Notes: generated from the sequence alone by a model not told the origin. A stretch of 64,000 nucleotides of DNA from Nitrospirota bacterium (GCA_016194305.1 JACQBW010000001.1:44927-108926); one strand, 5' to 3'. Counted from the first letter of the stretch, positions 1 through 9,604 are shown. Program-made: numbers and translations.

Positions 1-1087
1 GACGCAGAAACAACCGGTCAAGGAGAATCTTGTCCACAAACCATCTTTTTGACATCAAGTATCTGGAAGTGATAGCGGTGATCCACCCAGGGAACTGTTC
101 TGTCGCCTGACCTCGTTCTCCGAACCGATGCAGAATTTTTGAATCATAAGATGCCAGCGATGCCTGATTGTAGTCTCCATTGGATTCAATAATCGTTTCC
201 GCCGCAAAAAGCGCGGACTCAATGGCCGGCCGGATTCCCTCCCCGCTCTCCGCATAAGCCAGTCCGGCGGAATCGCCAATGAGCAATACGCCGTCTCCGG
301 AAAGGTCACGATGCGAATGGGAATTCAGAATATAGGAATGTCCCTTGAAGACATATTCCTTGTCCTGCGGAATCTTCTTGGTTTGCTTCAACTGAAGAAG
401 AAAATTTTCCATATGACGAGAAAAGTTCGACCGGTCTTCCCTTCCCAGCCCGACATTTAAATAAGCTCCCTTCTTAAAACACCATCCGTAACCCTTTAAA
501 TCATCTGAAAAATAGAGCTCGGGACTCTCGGAATGAATGGCGTAATCCCCGTCTTTTTCCGGATCAATGAAGAATTCAGCCTCCTGGGCAATGACGACCT
601 CTTTGTGATCGTCCCGCTCTTTCCCAAGGTATCGTGCGACGGGACAGTGATGTCCTCCCGCTCCGATCAGGAGCGGAGTCTTGATTCGGCCATTGATGAT
701 CCAGTCGGATCCTTCCCGACGAATATCATGAACCGACTCACCCAGGCAAAGCTCTGCGTTGGACCGATGCAATAAATATTCGTCAAATTCATATCGGCGA
801 ATGCCGTAACTGACTGCATAAGGATACTGAATTTCAACCGGAGAACCACTCATCGACGAAACCTGAAAACCGGTAATCGCCTGAAACACTCTCTGTTGAC
901 GATACGCTTCCCGATCCAGTGCCAGGAGTTCCACGACAGCGGGTGTAATCCACCCCGCGCAAACTTTATCGCGCGGAAAAACAGCCCGATCCATCAGAAC
1001 GACCTGAAAGCCTGCCTTTTTCAGGCGCCACGCGGCGGTGGACCCGGCAGGTCCACCGCCAACAATTACAGCATCTCGCGCATCCAT
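1..1087 (-). CDS. FAD-dependent oxidoreductase, geranylgeranyl-reductase-like (partial, runs off left edge)
   Basis: The frame opens at ATG 1087 and stays open to base 1, so about 362 residues are present and the C-terminus is missing. The N-terminus carries the Rossmann dinucleotide-binding motif VIVGGGPAGSTAAWRL. A second FAD-contacting motif, GVLLIGDSAGLAYAESGEG, lies near residue 270. Both are typical of the geranylgeranyl reductase/halogenase-like flavoprotein family, which reduces or oxidises lipid-like substrates. The start overlaps the 3' end of the upstream cyclopropane-synthase-type gene by 22 bp, suggesting translational coupling and a shared lipid substrate. The exact reaction cannot be assigned from sequence. 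Confidence 0.8.
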   Translation of the reverse strand, partial: MDARDAVIVGGGPAGSTAAWRLKKAGFQVVLMDRAVFPRDKVCAGWITPAVVELLALDREAYRQQRVFQAITGFQVSSMSGSPVEIQYPYAVSYGIRRYEFDEYLLHRSNAELCLGESVHDIRREGSDWIINGRIKTPLLIGAGGHHCPVARYLGKERDDHKEVVIAQEAEFFIDPEKDGDYAIHSESPELYFSDDLKGYGWCFKKGAYLNVGLGREDRSNFSRHMENFLLQLKQTKKIPQDKEYVFKGHSYILNSHSHRDLSGDGVLLIGDSAGLAYAESGEGIRPAIESALFAAETIIESNGDYNQASLASYDSKILHRFGERGQATEQFPGWITAITSRYLMSKRWFVDKILLDRLFLR

Positions 1088-2385
1088 GAATGTTCCCGTT
1101 CTCCGGCATTCAACCGGTAGAGGTGTTCTCTGGACCAGGGAATTTCGTTGTAACGTCCGCGAGTAAAAAGGATCTGGAACAATTGAAGGGTTCCAGTTCG
1201 GAAGGAGACGAGTGAGCCGGCAAGATAGAACCGCCAGGCTCTCATGAAAGTCTCATCAAACAGGTTGGAAACTTCTTTCGACGCGCCTTCATAACGAGCG
1301 AGCCAATGTTCCAGAGTTTTGGCATAATGAAGGCGGAGATTTTCGATATCCAAAACAGAAAAATCCTGCGGTTCAAATATATCCATCATTTCTCTCAGCG
1401 TCGGGGGGTATCCTCCTGGAAATATCCTCCGCTCAATCCAGCCCCCAATCGGACCCGCAACATTACGACCTATTGAATGAATCAAGCCCCGACCGGTGGA
1501 AAGAAGTACTTTGTCGATGATCGTTCCCAATTGACGGTAATTTTCTCTGCCGACATGCTCCAGCATCCCGATGGAAACGAAGGCATCGCATTGTCCCTTG
1601 ATATTTCGATAGTCGTCCTCGATAAACTCGACCTGGTGGCTCATCCTCTCATTTTCGGCACGTTGACGTGCGTAAGTGATCTGTTCATGAGAAATATTGT
1701 ATGCTTGGACTTTCACACCGTAATGGCGGGCCATATGCAATGCCAGCCCACCCCAGCCGCATCCGGCTTCGATGACGGTATCACCCGGCTTGAGCAGAAG
1801 TTTACGGCAGACATGATCCATTTTAGCCACCTGGGCATCCTCAAGTGTCATTTCCGGATCCGGGAAGTAGCCCGAGGTATAGTTCATATTCTTGTCCAGC
1901 CAAAGACGGTAAAAGGAATTTCCAATATCATAATGGTGATGAATATTCTCCCGGGATTTTTCCAGACTATTCGAGATCCGATACAGGCTCCGCGGGAGAA
2001 ATCCCTCTGCTTTGTAACTGGAAAGGGCACGATAAATAATTTCCAGGAACGAAACAAGATCGCCCTCTACTTCCAGTCTTCGGGTACTATAAGCATCCCC
2101 GAAATAGAGCTCGGGATCCGCAAATACCCGGAATGCCATCGCTGGATCATGGAAGGTCACGGTACCAAGAGGGTAACATCCTTTGGGAACAATTGAACTT
2201 CCGTCCCAAAAGAGAACACGGATAGGAGGGTTATTGATTCGGTTCAAAAGTTTTTGAACAAGCCATTTCGCAAGCGAAAGAGAGAGTCGACCGGCGCGAT
2301 TCTTCCCTTTTAATAAAGCCGGCATGGGTTTATCGGGGTTGTTCCCGGAGTGACCCCTTATCCACCGACCAGAAACTCCGTTCAT
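1066..2385 (-). CDS. cfa: Cyclopropane-fatty-acyl-phospholipid synthase family methyltransferase
   Basis: This 439-residue protein belongs to the CFA/mycolic-acid cyclopropane synthase family. These enzymes transfer a methylene or methyl group from S-adenosylmethionine to unsaturated acyl chains in membrane phospholipids. The SAM-binding loop VIEAGCGWGGLALHMARHYG is near residue 205, preceded by the family region HHHYDIGNSFYRLWLDKNMNYT. EHVGRENY supplies the Glu/His cluster expected near the active site. The first in-frame ATG is used; Met21 (PALLKG...) is an equally plausible start. The downstream flavoprotein overlaps it, so the pair may make a modified, for example methyl-branched or cyclopropanated, fatty acid. 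That product is inferred. Confidence 0.87.
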   Translation of the reverse strand: MNGVSGRWIRGHSGNNPDKPMPALLKGKNRAGRLSLSLAKWLVQKLLNRINNPPIRVLFWDGSSIVPKGCYPLGTVTFHDPAMAFRVFADPELYFGDAYSTRRLEVEGDLVSFLEIIYRALSSYKAEGFLPRSLYRISNSLEKSRENIHHHYDIGNSFYRLWLDKNMNYTSGYFPDPEMTLEDAQVAKMDHVCRKLLLKPGDTVIEAGCGWGGLALHMARHYGVKVQAYNISHEQITYARQRAENERMSHQVEFIEDDYRNIKGQCDAFVSIGMLEHVGRENYRQLGTIIDKVLLSTGRGLIHSIGRNVAGPIGGWIERRIFPGGYPPTLREMMDIFEPQDFSVLDIENLRLHYAKTLEHWLARYEGASKEVSNLFDETFMRAWRFYLAGSLVSFRTGTLQLFQILFTRGRYNEIPWSREHLYRLNAGEREHSWMREML

Positions 2386-2560
2386 TTTCCATTCTCCAAA
2401 AATAAGTCGGGTTGTGGAAATGCCTATAAGTTAATTATCTAATATCTCTTCAAATAAAAACAATGAATTTCCCGTACGCCGATTCAATCCCGGAGTGCGA
2501 GTCTAGTATTCCTGCGGTCCTCTCACCGGACACCGTTTCAATGAATGCAACAATAAGCGA

Positions 2561-3403
2561 TCATGGCCGGTGCAGAATCTCCACCAATCGGGTCATGACC
2601 ACTACCGCATCCGGTTGATGTTGCTGAGAATATACGGATATTAAATTTCGAAGCATTCTTTCCAAAATCGCTCTGTTTCCAGTAACTTGCAAATAGTTTT
2701 CCCGGTATCCGTATCCGGAATTTGTCAGAAAAACAATGCATTCTTCTTTTGTAACGAGCTTTCCTCCATTAAAGGGATCGATGAAAAGAGATTCCCCTTC
2801 ACCGGTATATGTCACGATAAAATGGCCCGGCATGCCAACCGGGTAAAAGGGTAAATTCAATCGCCTGGCAATCAATACGAGCAACAATGAAAGTGTGATC
2901 GGTAAACCTGTCTTTCTGTCCATGACTGCAGGAAGATAGCTGTTATCGGGGTCATGGTAATTTTCACGATTTCCGGTAAACCCCAGTTTTTGGAAAAAGG
3001 TGTTGAGTACGATCTGATATTTCTTTTTTCCTGAACGATCTCTTTTTAATGCCTGTGAAATGTCGTCTGCCCATTGATTCAAGATGAGTCGATAGCTCTC
3101 GCTGTTCAAATGGGGGAAAGCGTATGTGGAAATGAGAAAAGCGCCTTCCTCCAAATTGACCTCGTTAGGTTCGGAACAAAACACGATCCACTTTCTGTTC
3201 AGTACATCGATTCGGATGTTTTCCAAAAGAGAAGCGGCTTCCTTCTGAATCTTAAGATCGGCGTGGGACAAAGCCTCTATCAAGAACGGCAACATGTCTG
3301 AGTGTAACTCGATTAATCGTCTTTTGATCAAACTCAGATTCCGGTCGTCGGTTTCTGAAAGGAGGGAAATGAGCGCTTTGATTTCGGTTTCAATCGGATT
3401 CAT
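2561..3403 (-). CDS. SirB1-family protein (transglutaminase-like)
   Basis: This 280-residue protein has an N-terminal helical, HEAT-like stretch (about residues 25-70). A SirB1/transglutaminase-like core follows, with the family segment VGMPGHFIV and the region GLPITLSLLLVLIARRLNLP. SirB1 proteins are widespread, of unsettled biochemical role, and often sit near methyltransferase genes. The start codon overlaps the stop of the upstream spermidine-synthase-like gene in an ATGA arrangement, so the two are translationally coupled. The family call is firm; function is unknown. Confidence 0.8.
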   Translation of the reverse strand: MNPIETEIKALISLLSETDDRNLSLIKRRLIELHSDMLPFLIEALSHADLKIQKEAASLLENIRIDVLNRKWIVFCSEPNEVNLEEGAFLISTYAFPHLNSESYRLILNQWADDISQALKRDRSGKKKYQIVLNTFFQKLGFTGNRENYHDPDNSYLPAVMDRKTGLPITLSLLLVLIARRLNLPFYPVGMPGHFIVTYTGEGESLFIDPFNGGKLVTKEECIVFLTNSGYGYRENYLQVTGNRAILERMLRNLISVYSQQHQPDAVVVMTRLVEILHRP

Positions 3404-4122
3404 TTTGATTTCATGTTGGCCCGAAGACGGGTCACAATGGATCGAAATTTTATTTCATGCTGGTCCTGAAGTGCGGAGGCACGCGCCCGGAGTTCAGCTC
3501 TTTTCGGTAACTTGTCCTGTTTCAAGGCAAAGCTGATAAAGTTATCGTCGTTTTCAGTTTTGACTGTGAAAACCTTATTGGCGAACACTTTGGAAAGCCG
3601 GCCCAGGTAAGTCTGCATTTGGGACTCGCTTTTTAAAAGGTTTACGACAAGGACTCCCTTATCTCGCAATGACTGAAAGCAATGCGTATAGAATCGCTTG
3701 CTGCTCAAGTTTCGAGGCAGACCGTAGGCATCATAGCCGTCAACCATAATCACATCGGCGCTCTCCTGACACCTTTCCATGTACTCCGCTCCGTCTGCAT
3801 GAACAACATCGAAGCGGTCGTCGTCCGAAGGAATTTCAAAATCGTCTCGAAGTGCGATGACTTCTTTCTCTATTTCGACTGTTGTGATCCTGCAATCTGG
3901 AAAATATCGAAAACAGTACTTGGATAACGACCCGCCGCCAAGTCCAACAATGAGGATACGGCGTGGAATGGGGAACAACAGGAGGAATCCCATCATCGTT
4001 TGAGTGTAACCCAATTCCAGCTCGAACGGGGCATTTTTGCGCATGGTGCTCTGCAGCGTCGAGGCAGTGAACTGAATCGATTTTACTTCATCATCTTCGT
4101 AAATGAGTGGCCTGGACGTCAT
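3400..4122 (-). CDS. Spermidine-synthase-like (polyamine aminopropyltransferase fold) protein
   Basis: The gene encodes a Rossmann-type methyltransferase-fold protein of the spermidine synthase superfamily. The nucleotide-binding segment ILIVGLGGGSLSKYC is followed by TTVEIEKEV and the acidic DGAEYM and IMVDGYDAYGLP segments. It is about 240 residues, shorter than full SpeE, and the polyamine-site residues are not clearly recognisable, so it may act on another substrate. ATG 4122, with a GGAGAG element just upstream, is preferred over the GTG 15 bp earlier. The stop overlaps the SirB1 start by 4 bp. Confidence 0.72.
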   Translation of the reverse strand: MTSRPLIYEDDEVKSIQFTASTLQSTMRKNAPFELELGYTQTMMGFLLLFPIPRRILIVGLGGGSLSKYCFRYFPDCRITTVEIEKEVIALRDDFEIPSDDDRFDVVHADGAEYMERCQESADVIMVDGYDAYGLPRNLSSKRFYTHCFQSLRDKGVLVVNLLKSESQMQTYLGRLSKVFANKVFTVKTENDDNFISFALKQDKLPKRAELRARASALQDQHEIKFRSIVTRLRANMKSK

Positions 4123-4199
4123 GCTCTCTCTCCGCACTCTTTCAACTGGAACAACCCCTGAAATACCGTCCGTACCTGGTGAATATCTTCATTTCCGGA

Positions 4200-4628
4200 T
4201 TAACGATTCCTCTTTTCTCGTTCCTGATGATGAAAATGCCTTCGAACCTTCGCGGCAATTTGACGGTGGGTCATTTTGTCAATGGTTTCCAATGCGACAA
4301 TCCGGCTTTCCATCTTCTCTTTTACGAGGAGTTTTTTCAGCGCAGTCTTGGCCTCTCCCGGACCAAAAATGAAAATGGACTCCGCGTCACCGATCGAGGC
4401 AGCAACCGCACCATAGTATATATTAAGATGCCCGGTATATTTTCTCTGGCGCCGATTGTCTGCGGGTACCTGCTGTGATTCAAAAGGCATGACGGCACGT
4501 ACACCTCCGGAGCGGCCCGGTTGTTTCTCAACATGGGATATCACCAGCCCCATCTCCTCTCCTTTATCCGAAATCGTAACGACAATCGCTTTTCTCTGGT
4601 CGATCCATAATCCCACCTTTGTTCGCAT
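4200..4628 (-). CDS. eRF1/pelota-like small protein of unknown function
   Basis: This 142-residue protein begins KVGLWIDQRKAIVVTISDKG, a strand-turn-strand pattern. Near residue 80 it has YYGAVAASIGDAESIFIFGPGEAKTAL split around a Gly-rich turn, then a helical, His/Arg-rich C-terminus. The pattern recalls the central/C-terminal domain of bacterial eRF1-like proteins; I recognise the family only loosely. The ATG at 4628 is preceded by GGGAG at suitable spacing. It is divergent from the alcohol dehydrogenase with about 200 bp between them, which probably holds both promoters. Confidence 0.6.
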   Translation of the reverse strand: MRTKVGLWIDQRKAIVVTISDKGEEMGLVISHVEKQPGRSGGVRAVMPFESQQVPADNRRQRKYTGHLNIYYGAVAASIGDAESIFIFGPGEAKTALKKLLVKEKMESRIVALETIDKMTHRQIAAKVRRHFHHQEREKRNR

Positions 4629-4824
4629 TCAATTCTCCCTGGTTTCCCGAAATCGTGGTTTAAATTAGAGACTCTTTTGGAATTTGCAGTTAGAGTATAG
4701 AAATGATATCGATCCCTTTTCAAGGAAATTCATAGTCCAAAATTAGAAGATGATCTCTTCAAATAATACGGCTATAATTTCAATTTTATTGTCCGACCCT
4801 TTTTCCCGGTTTAAGGCGATTCGA

Positions 4825-5826
4825 ATGAAAGCTATGGTAATCCAAAATCGGTCTCCAATCGAAAACAGACCCCTTCAGCTCGTCGAATTACCGAACCCCG
4901 TGCCGGGAGCAGGCGAAGTCCTGGTCCGGGTTGAGGTGTGTGGCATTTGTCGAACGGACCTCCATGTGATCGAAGGGGAACTGCCTGCCTGCTCTTCAAC
5001 TCTCGTCCCAGGTCATCAGATTGTCGGTCATATTGCCGGACTGGGCCCCGATGCGACTCGATTCAGACAGGAAGACCGGGTGGGTATCGCCTGGCTGAAC
5101 CGATCTTGCGGCATCTGTCCCTATTGCAGAAAAAAACAGGAAAATCTTTGCGATAATCCCCGTTTCACTGGATACCATGTCAATGGCGGTTATGCAGAAT
5201 ACGTCGTGGCTCCGGAAGCGTTTATTTATCCCCTGCCTCCTGCGCTCTCTTCGACGGAATGTGCTCCCCTCCTCTGTGCGGGCATCATCGGATATCGTGC
5301 TTATACCCGATCTGAAATCAAAAGAGGGGAACGATTAGGTCTATACGGGTTTGGTGCTTCGGCCCACGTGGTAATACAGATAGCCCAATATTATGGATGC
5401 GAAGTCTACGTTTCAACGCGTGGTGAAAAACATCGCGAATTGGCCTCTCGACTCGGGGCGACCTGGGTCGGAGACGCACAAGAAACCCCGCCTCAAAAAT
5501 TGAATGGCGCCATAGTCTTTGCTCCGGCGGGCGAGCTCGTTCCCTTTGCACTCAGTTCATTGGACAAGGGAGGGACCTTGGCGCTCGCAGGCATTTATAT
5601 GAGCCAGATCCCGCCTTTGGACTATGAAAGACACCTCTTTCTTGAAAAAAAACTCTGCAGTGTGACTGCCAATACGAGGGAAGACGGAGAGGCTCTTTTT
5701 CAACTTGCCAAAGAAGTGCCGATTAAAGTTCATACGGAACTTTTTCCGCTGGAACAAGCAAATGAGGCGCTATATCAGCTCAAGTGCGATGGCATTCAGG
5801 GCGCCGGAGTTCTCAGAGTTCGGTAA
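4825..5826 (+). CDS. Zinc-dependent alcohol dehydrogenase family protein (MDR superfamily)
   Basis: This is a medium-chain dehydrogenase/reductase. The catalytic zinc ligands are visible as Cys in VCGICRTDLHV and His in GHQIVG. The structural zinc site is the four-Cys lobe CGICPYCRKKQENLC. The NAD(P) fold is marked by GERLGLYGFGASAHV. About 333 residues matches the family's usual length. The frame extends upstream to ATG 4750, but the family's N-terminus normally begins MKAMV, so ATG 4825 is preferred. It probably interconverts an alcohol and an aldehyde; substrate unknown. It opens a run of stress-type genes and converges with the MgtA-type ATPase gene. Confidence 0.87.
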   Translation: MKAMVIQNRSPIENRPLQLVELPNPVPGAGEVLVRVEVCGICRTDLHVIEGELPACSSTLVPGHQIVGHIAGLGPDATRFRQEDRVGIAWLNRSCGICPYCRKKQENLCDNPRFTGYHVNGGYAEYVVAPEAFIYPLPPALSSTECAPLLCAGIIGYRAYTRSEIKRGERLGLYGFGASAHVVIQIAQYYGCEVYVSTRGEKHRELASRLGATWVGDAQETPPQKLNGAIVFAPAGELVPFALSSLDKGGTLALAGIYMSQIPPLDYERHLFLEKKLCSVTANTREDGEALFQLAKEVPIKVHTELFPLEQANEALYQLKCDGIQGAGVLRVR

Positions 5827-5882
5827 AGCCAGATCTCCGAGTGACCGAATTGAGCTGTTTTCAATATGCGGCATAGCTTTGG

Positions 5883-8420
5883 TCAACTCCAAGCGGCGGC
5901 TCGCGACCTCCGATAGAAGAACCTCTTGACCCCTTCGACTGCAAATAGATAAAGAAATACCATTCCCCCAAGAATTCCAAAAAATGAAATGGACAGTGGC
6001 TGAAATCCAAGATATCCAGCGACGGGAAGATACGGCAGGGCGACAGCAAGCGCAACCACCGACAGGGAGGTGGTTGTAAGCAGCAGGCTCGGGTGACTTG
6101 AGAACATATTCCGCCGGGTACGAATTACAAAGATCACCAACACCTGGGTAGCAAGCGATTCAACAAACCAGCCGGTATGAAAAAGTGCCTCATTCGCATG
6201 AAAAATTGTGAGCATGACATAAAATGTCATAAAATCGAATATTGAGCTTACTGGCCCGACCCACATCATGAAGTTTCGGATAAAACCCATGTCCCACTCC
6301 CTGGGGAGTGCCAGGTCCTCATCATCTACGTTGTCCATGGGAATGGGAAATTCAGAGATGTCGTAGAGCATATTGTTCAGGAGGATCTGAGTCGGCAGCA
6401 TGGGAAGAAAGGGCAAAAACAATGTGGCCGAAGCCATGCTAAACATGTTTCCGAAGTTGGAACTTGTCCCCATCATAATGTACTTAAGAACATTTTGGAA
6501 AGTACGTCGTCCTTCGCGAATCCCTTTAAACAGCACACCCAAATCTTGTTCGAGCATCACCATGTCGGCCGCCTGTTTTGCAACATCTACCGCGGTATCC
6601 ACCGATATACCCACATCTGCAGACTGCAGGGAAGGGGCATCGTTGATGCCATCTCCCAGGAAACCCACCACATGTCCTCGCCTCTTCAAGGCGAGAATAA
6701 TGCGATTTTTCTGAGCCGGATTGACCCTGCAAAACAGCCTTACACTCTCGACTCGCGCGAGCAAGGCATCATCGTTCAAATTTTGAATTTCGGTTCCGGT
6801 AAGGACACCTGTAACCGGAATGCCGATCTCCTTGCAAACATGGCGCGTCACCAGTTCGTTGTCGCCGGTGAGAATCTTGATATTGACTTTTGATTTCTCC
6901 AGATCGGCAACGGCTTGTATCGCACTGGTCTTGGGGGGATCAAGAAAAGCCGCAAACCCTGCGAAGACAAGCTCGGTTTCGTCACTGACAATGGCATGGG
7001 GATGGTCAAGCGGTACCGGGCGCCAGGCTATGCCCAGTACCCGATACCCTTCCTTGCTCAATTCTTCAAAAAGATTTCCGATCTTCTTTCGGGCTCCGGC
7101 TTCCAGTTCAATCAGGAACCCCTGTTTGTCTTCGTATGTGACACAGAGGCGGAGAATATCCTCGGGAGCGCCTTTTACTGTCAGCATGCGCACGCCGTTG
7201 CCCTGAACCAAGACCGAGATCCGGCGTCGTTCAAAATCAAAAGGAACCTCATCGATTTTCTCCCACTGGCTTACACTAACTTCCTGATGCATCAGGATGG
7301 CCTCATCGAGCGGGTTTTTGAGGCCGGTTTCGAAATAACTATTAAGATAAGCCAGCTCAAGAACGCGATGACTATTTTGTCCGGAATGATCAACGTGCCG
7401 TTCGAGCCGAATGCGCGCCTCCGTAAGTGTGCCGGTTTTGTCCGTGCACAACACATCCATTGCTCCCAGGTCCTGGATCGCTGCCAGTCGTTTGACAATG
7501 ACCTGTATAGAGGCCATTCGCAAAGCACCTCGGGCCAAAGTAACGGACACAATCATCGGAAGCAGTTCCGGAGTAAGGCCTACGGCAAGAGCCACGGCAA
7601 ACAGGAAGGTTTCCAGAAGAGGCCGGTGAAATAGGGCAGTAACAAGCAGAACGAAAAGGACCAATAATAAAGTCAGACGTAGAATCAGGACGCCGAACTC
7701 TCTCGTTCCACGGTCGAAAGCGGTCGGCGGTGGTTTGGTCAGCAAGGACTCGGCAATTTGGCCTAAAGTTGTAGCGGTCCCGGTGCGACATACGATTACT
7801 CTGGCAACGCCACTGATTACGGACGTCCCCATCAACACGGTATTCGAGGAAGCATCAACGACAGCTTCAACGGACGGCAAATCGCCGCATTGCTTTTCCA
7901 CGGGAAACGGTTCCCCGGTGAGCAAAGCCTGATTGACGAACAGGTCCTTGGCTTCAATAATTCGGCCATCGGCAGGCACAAGATCACCTGCGGAGAGAAC
8001 CAACACATCGCCTTCCACCAATTCCGTGATCGGAATTTTTTTTTGGATGCCTTGTCGTGTGACTGTAGCACGCACCGTAACCTGTTCCATCAGGCGTTCA
8101 GCCGCTCGGCCAGCCCGGTGCTCCTGCACAAAATCAAAGGTCACGCTCATGAGGATGATCCCGGAAATGATCAGGAAACTGGCTGTATCGCCAGTCAACG
8201 CGGAAACACCACTTGCCAAAAACAGCAAGATTACCAATGGATTCCGGAAGCGAGAAAGAAACTCGACGACAAGCGCACGACGCCGTTTAGGGCGCAACCG
8301 ATTTGGCCCGTTAGTTCGCAGACGAAATGCGGCCTGCGCATCACTGAGTCCATTCAAGTCGGTGTCGAGCGCTTCGATCAATTGGGAAAGAGGCTGCCCC
8401 ATATCCGATGCTATCTTCAT
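5883..8420 (-). CDS. mgtA: Magnesium-transporting P-type ATPase (P3B, MgtA/MgtB type)
   Basis: This 845-residue P-type ATPase has an N-terminal cation-ATPase domain, the actuator motif LLTGEPFPVEK and the phosphorylation motif [11 protein letters not shown] (about residue 330). The hinge motif is [11 protein letters not shown]. The C-terminal membrane region contains MGTSSNFGNMFSMA and NMLYDISEFPIPMDNVD, which are hallmarks of MgtA/MgtB rather than of P1B heavy-metal pumps. It imports Mg2+ across the inner membrane. It lies among stress-type genes. No mgtA-type leader peptide or riboswitch is evident in the roughly 118 bp upstream. Confidence 0.92.
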   Translation of the reverse strand: MKIASDMGQPLSQLIEALDTDLNGLSDAQAAFRLRTNGPNRLRPKRRRALVVEFLSRFRNPLVILLFLASGVSALTGDTASFLIISGIILMSVTFDFVQEHRAGRAAERLMEQVTVRATVTRQGIQKKIPITELVEGDVLVLSAGDLVPADGRIIEAKDLFVNQALLTGEPFPVEKQCGDLPSVEAVVDASSNTVLMGTSVISGVARVIVCRTGTATTLGQIAESLLTKPPPTAFDRGTREFGVLILRLTLLLVLFVLLVTALFHRPLLETFLFAVALAVGLTPELLPMIVSVTLARGALRMASIQVIVKRLAAIQDLGAMDVLCTDKTGTLTEARIRLERHVDHSGQNSHRVLELAYLNSYFETGLKNPLDEAILMHQEVSVSQWEKIDEVPFDFERRRISVLVQGNGVRMLTVKGAPEDILRLCVTYEDKQGFLIELEAGARKKIGNLFEELSKEGYRVLGIAWRPVPLDHPHAIVSDETELVFAGFAAFLDPPKTSAIQAVADLEKSKVNIKILTGDNELVTRHVCKEIGIPVTGVLTGTEIQNLNDDALLARVESVRLFCRVNPAQKNRIILALKRRGHVVGFLGDGINDAPSLQSADVGISVDTAVDVAKQAADMVMLEQDLGVLFKGIREGRRTFQNVLKYIMMGTSSNFGNMFSMASATLFLPFLPMLPTQILLNNMLYDISEFPIPMDNVDDEDLALPREWDMGFIRNFMMWVGPVSSIFDFMTFYVMLTIFHANEALFHTGWFVESLATQVLVIFVIRTRRNMFSSHPSLLLTTTSLSVVALAVALPYLPVAGYLGFQPLSISFFGILGGMVFLYLFAVEGVKRFFYRRSRAAAWS

Positions 8421-8538
8421 TAGCTCGATCTTGGGAAATAAGGGGAAACGGGTGCAAGAGATTTGGATTTATAGAAACGTAACTTTACCGATCAATACCG
8501 ATCGAAAGACAATTTGTTCATTCAAGAGGATCCATCCT

Positions 8539-9087
8539 TCATTGCGACTGTTTTTCTGAAACTTCGACGAAACTGGCCTGAGGACCCTTTTCACCTGATT
8601 CTTCCACAAATTGCACTTCCTCCCCTATTTTTAAGCGGTCAAACTCGGCATTTAGAAGACTATTTCGATGGAAATAAAAGGTTCGCCCGTCTTCCGAATC
8701 CAAAAAACCGTATCCCTTCAAAGAAAATAATTGGGTGATCCGCCCAGGCAAAGTGAGGTTCTCATGGGTTTTCACAATACCGCGCTGACGCCGGGCAAAT
8801 TGCTCTAAATTGCGCCGGGCGGCGTCAAATGCATCTCGAATGGCCACATAGACATCTTCGTTGGCCTTTTGCGTGATGACTAATTCCTTACCAGGTACCG
8901 TGATATCAATTCTTACTTCGTACAAAATCCCCTTATGATGATGCCGGTGGGGCGCTTCCACTACCACCCGGCAGCCGGTAATCTTATCGTAAAGAGAATC
9001 AAGCCCGGCAGCCTTTTCCCGTATATCCATCTCCGCCGCTTCCGAAAGTGACATGTTTCGAACTGTAAGCTGTAATGGCATATTCAT
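8539..9087 (-). CDS. hpf: Ribosome hibernation-promoting factor (HPF/RaiA) with C-terminal cold-shock-like domain
   Basis: Residues 1-105 match the HPF/RaiA fold that binds the 30S decoding region during stasis: PLQLTVRNMSLSEAAEMDIR at the start and a central VRIDITVPGKELVI. Residues about 118-170 form a small cold-shock/S1-like barrel (GRITQLFSLKGYGFLDSED, then FYFHRNSLL), which should bind nucleic acid. It is 182 residues long. ATG 9087 has GAGGAGG about 7 bp upstream. It sits with dksA-like and groEL genes on the same strand, consistent with a stationary-phase or starvation role. Confidence 0.87.
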   Translation of the reverse strand: MNMPLQLTVRNMSLSEAAEMDIREKAAGLDSLYDKITGCRVVVEAPHRHHHKGILYEVRIDITVPGKELVITQKANEDVYVAIRDAFDAARRNLEQFARRQRGIVKTHENLTLPGRITQLFSLKGYGFLDSEDGRTFYFHRNSLLNAEFDRLKIGEEVQFVEESGEKGPQASFVEVSEKQSQ

Positions 9088-9170
9088 GCGAAAGCCTCCT
9101 CATTTTTGTTCAATCAATATGTCCCGGTTATGAACGATGCGCCTGAGAAAAACCACATGTTGCCTTTGAT

Positions 9171-9581
9171 TTACATCGTGGGAACTTGATTCCTTCCTTT
9201 CTCTGCTTCTTCAAATTTCTCCATCTTTTCTAAACACGGAACACAGTAACGAACTACCGGGTCGACCGTGAGGCGTTTTGACGGAATTTTGGTTCCACAG
9301 CTTTCACAGAGGCCATATTTCCCTTCTTCGAGCCGGCGAAATGCGTCCGAAATGTTCTTATAATTCAGGTACCGCCTCTCCAGAATTTTTCGATCAAATC
9401 CTTCGCTCATCTCTTGCGACGCCAAATCTCCGAAATCCATTGGACGATCTAATTTATTGATCAGAGAAGGATCCATTTCTCTCCCCAGCTCCTTTTCAAT
9501 TTCGATCATCTCCTTTTCCCGTAACCCATGGAGCCTTTTGTGCAATGTTTGTTGACGCTTTGAGGTCATCGTGTTTTTCAT
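9171..9581 (-). CDS. TraR/DksA-family zinc-finger protein
   Basis: The C-terminal four-cysteine zinc finger (GLCESCGTKIPSKRL ... YCVPCLEKME) and a charged N-terminal coiled-coil identify the DksA/TraR family. These proteins bind the RNA polymerase secondary channel and modulate transcription with ppGpp. The start is the ATG at 9581, preceded by GGGAGGAG; a TTG four codons upstream lies inside that ribosome-binding site and is rejected. The protein is 136 residues. It lies just downstream of groEL on the same strand and is probably co-transcribed. Acidic coiled-coil tip residues were not resolved, so DksA-like activity is inferred. Confidence 0.87.
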   Translation of the reverse strand: MKNTMTSKRQQTLHKRLHGLREKEMIEIEKELGREMDPSLINKLDRPMDFGDLASQEMSEGFDRKILERRYLNYKNISDAFRRLEEGKYGLCESCGTKIPSKRLTVDPVVRYCVPCLEKMEKFEEAEKGRNQVPTM

Positions 9582-9604
9582 TTCTCCTCCCAATAAGTAA
9601 TCTG

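Noticed and set aside
1477..2196. 239-codon plus-strand open frame
   Set aside because: It lies wholly antisense to the clear CFA-synthase gene and its translation shows no protein-like motif.
6915..7634. 239-codon plus-strand open frame
   Set aside because: It is antisense to the MgtA-type ATPase core, where all catalytic motifs are on the minus strand.
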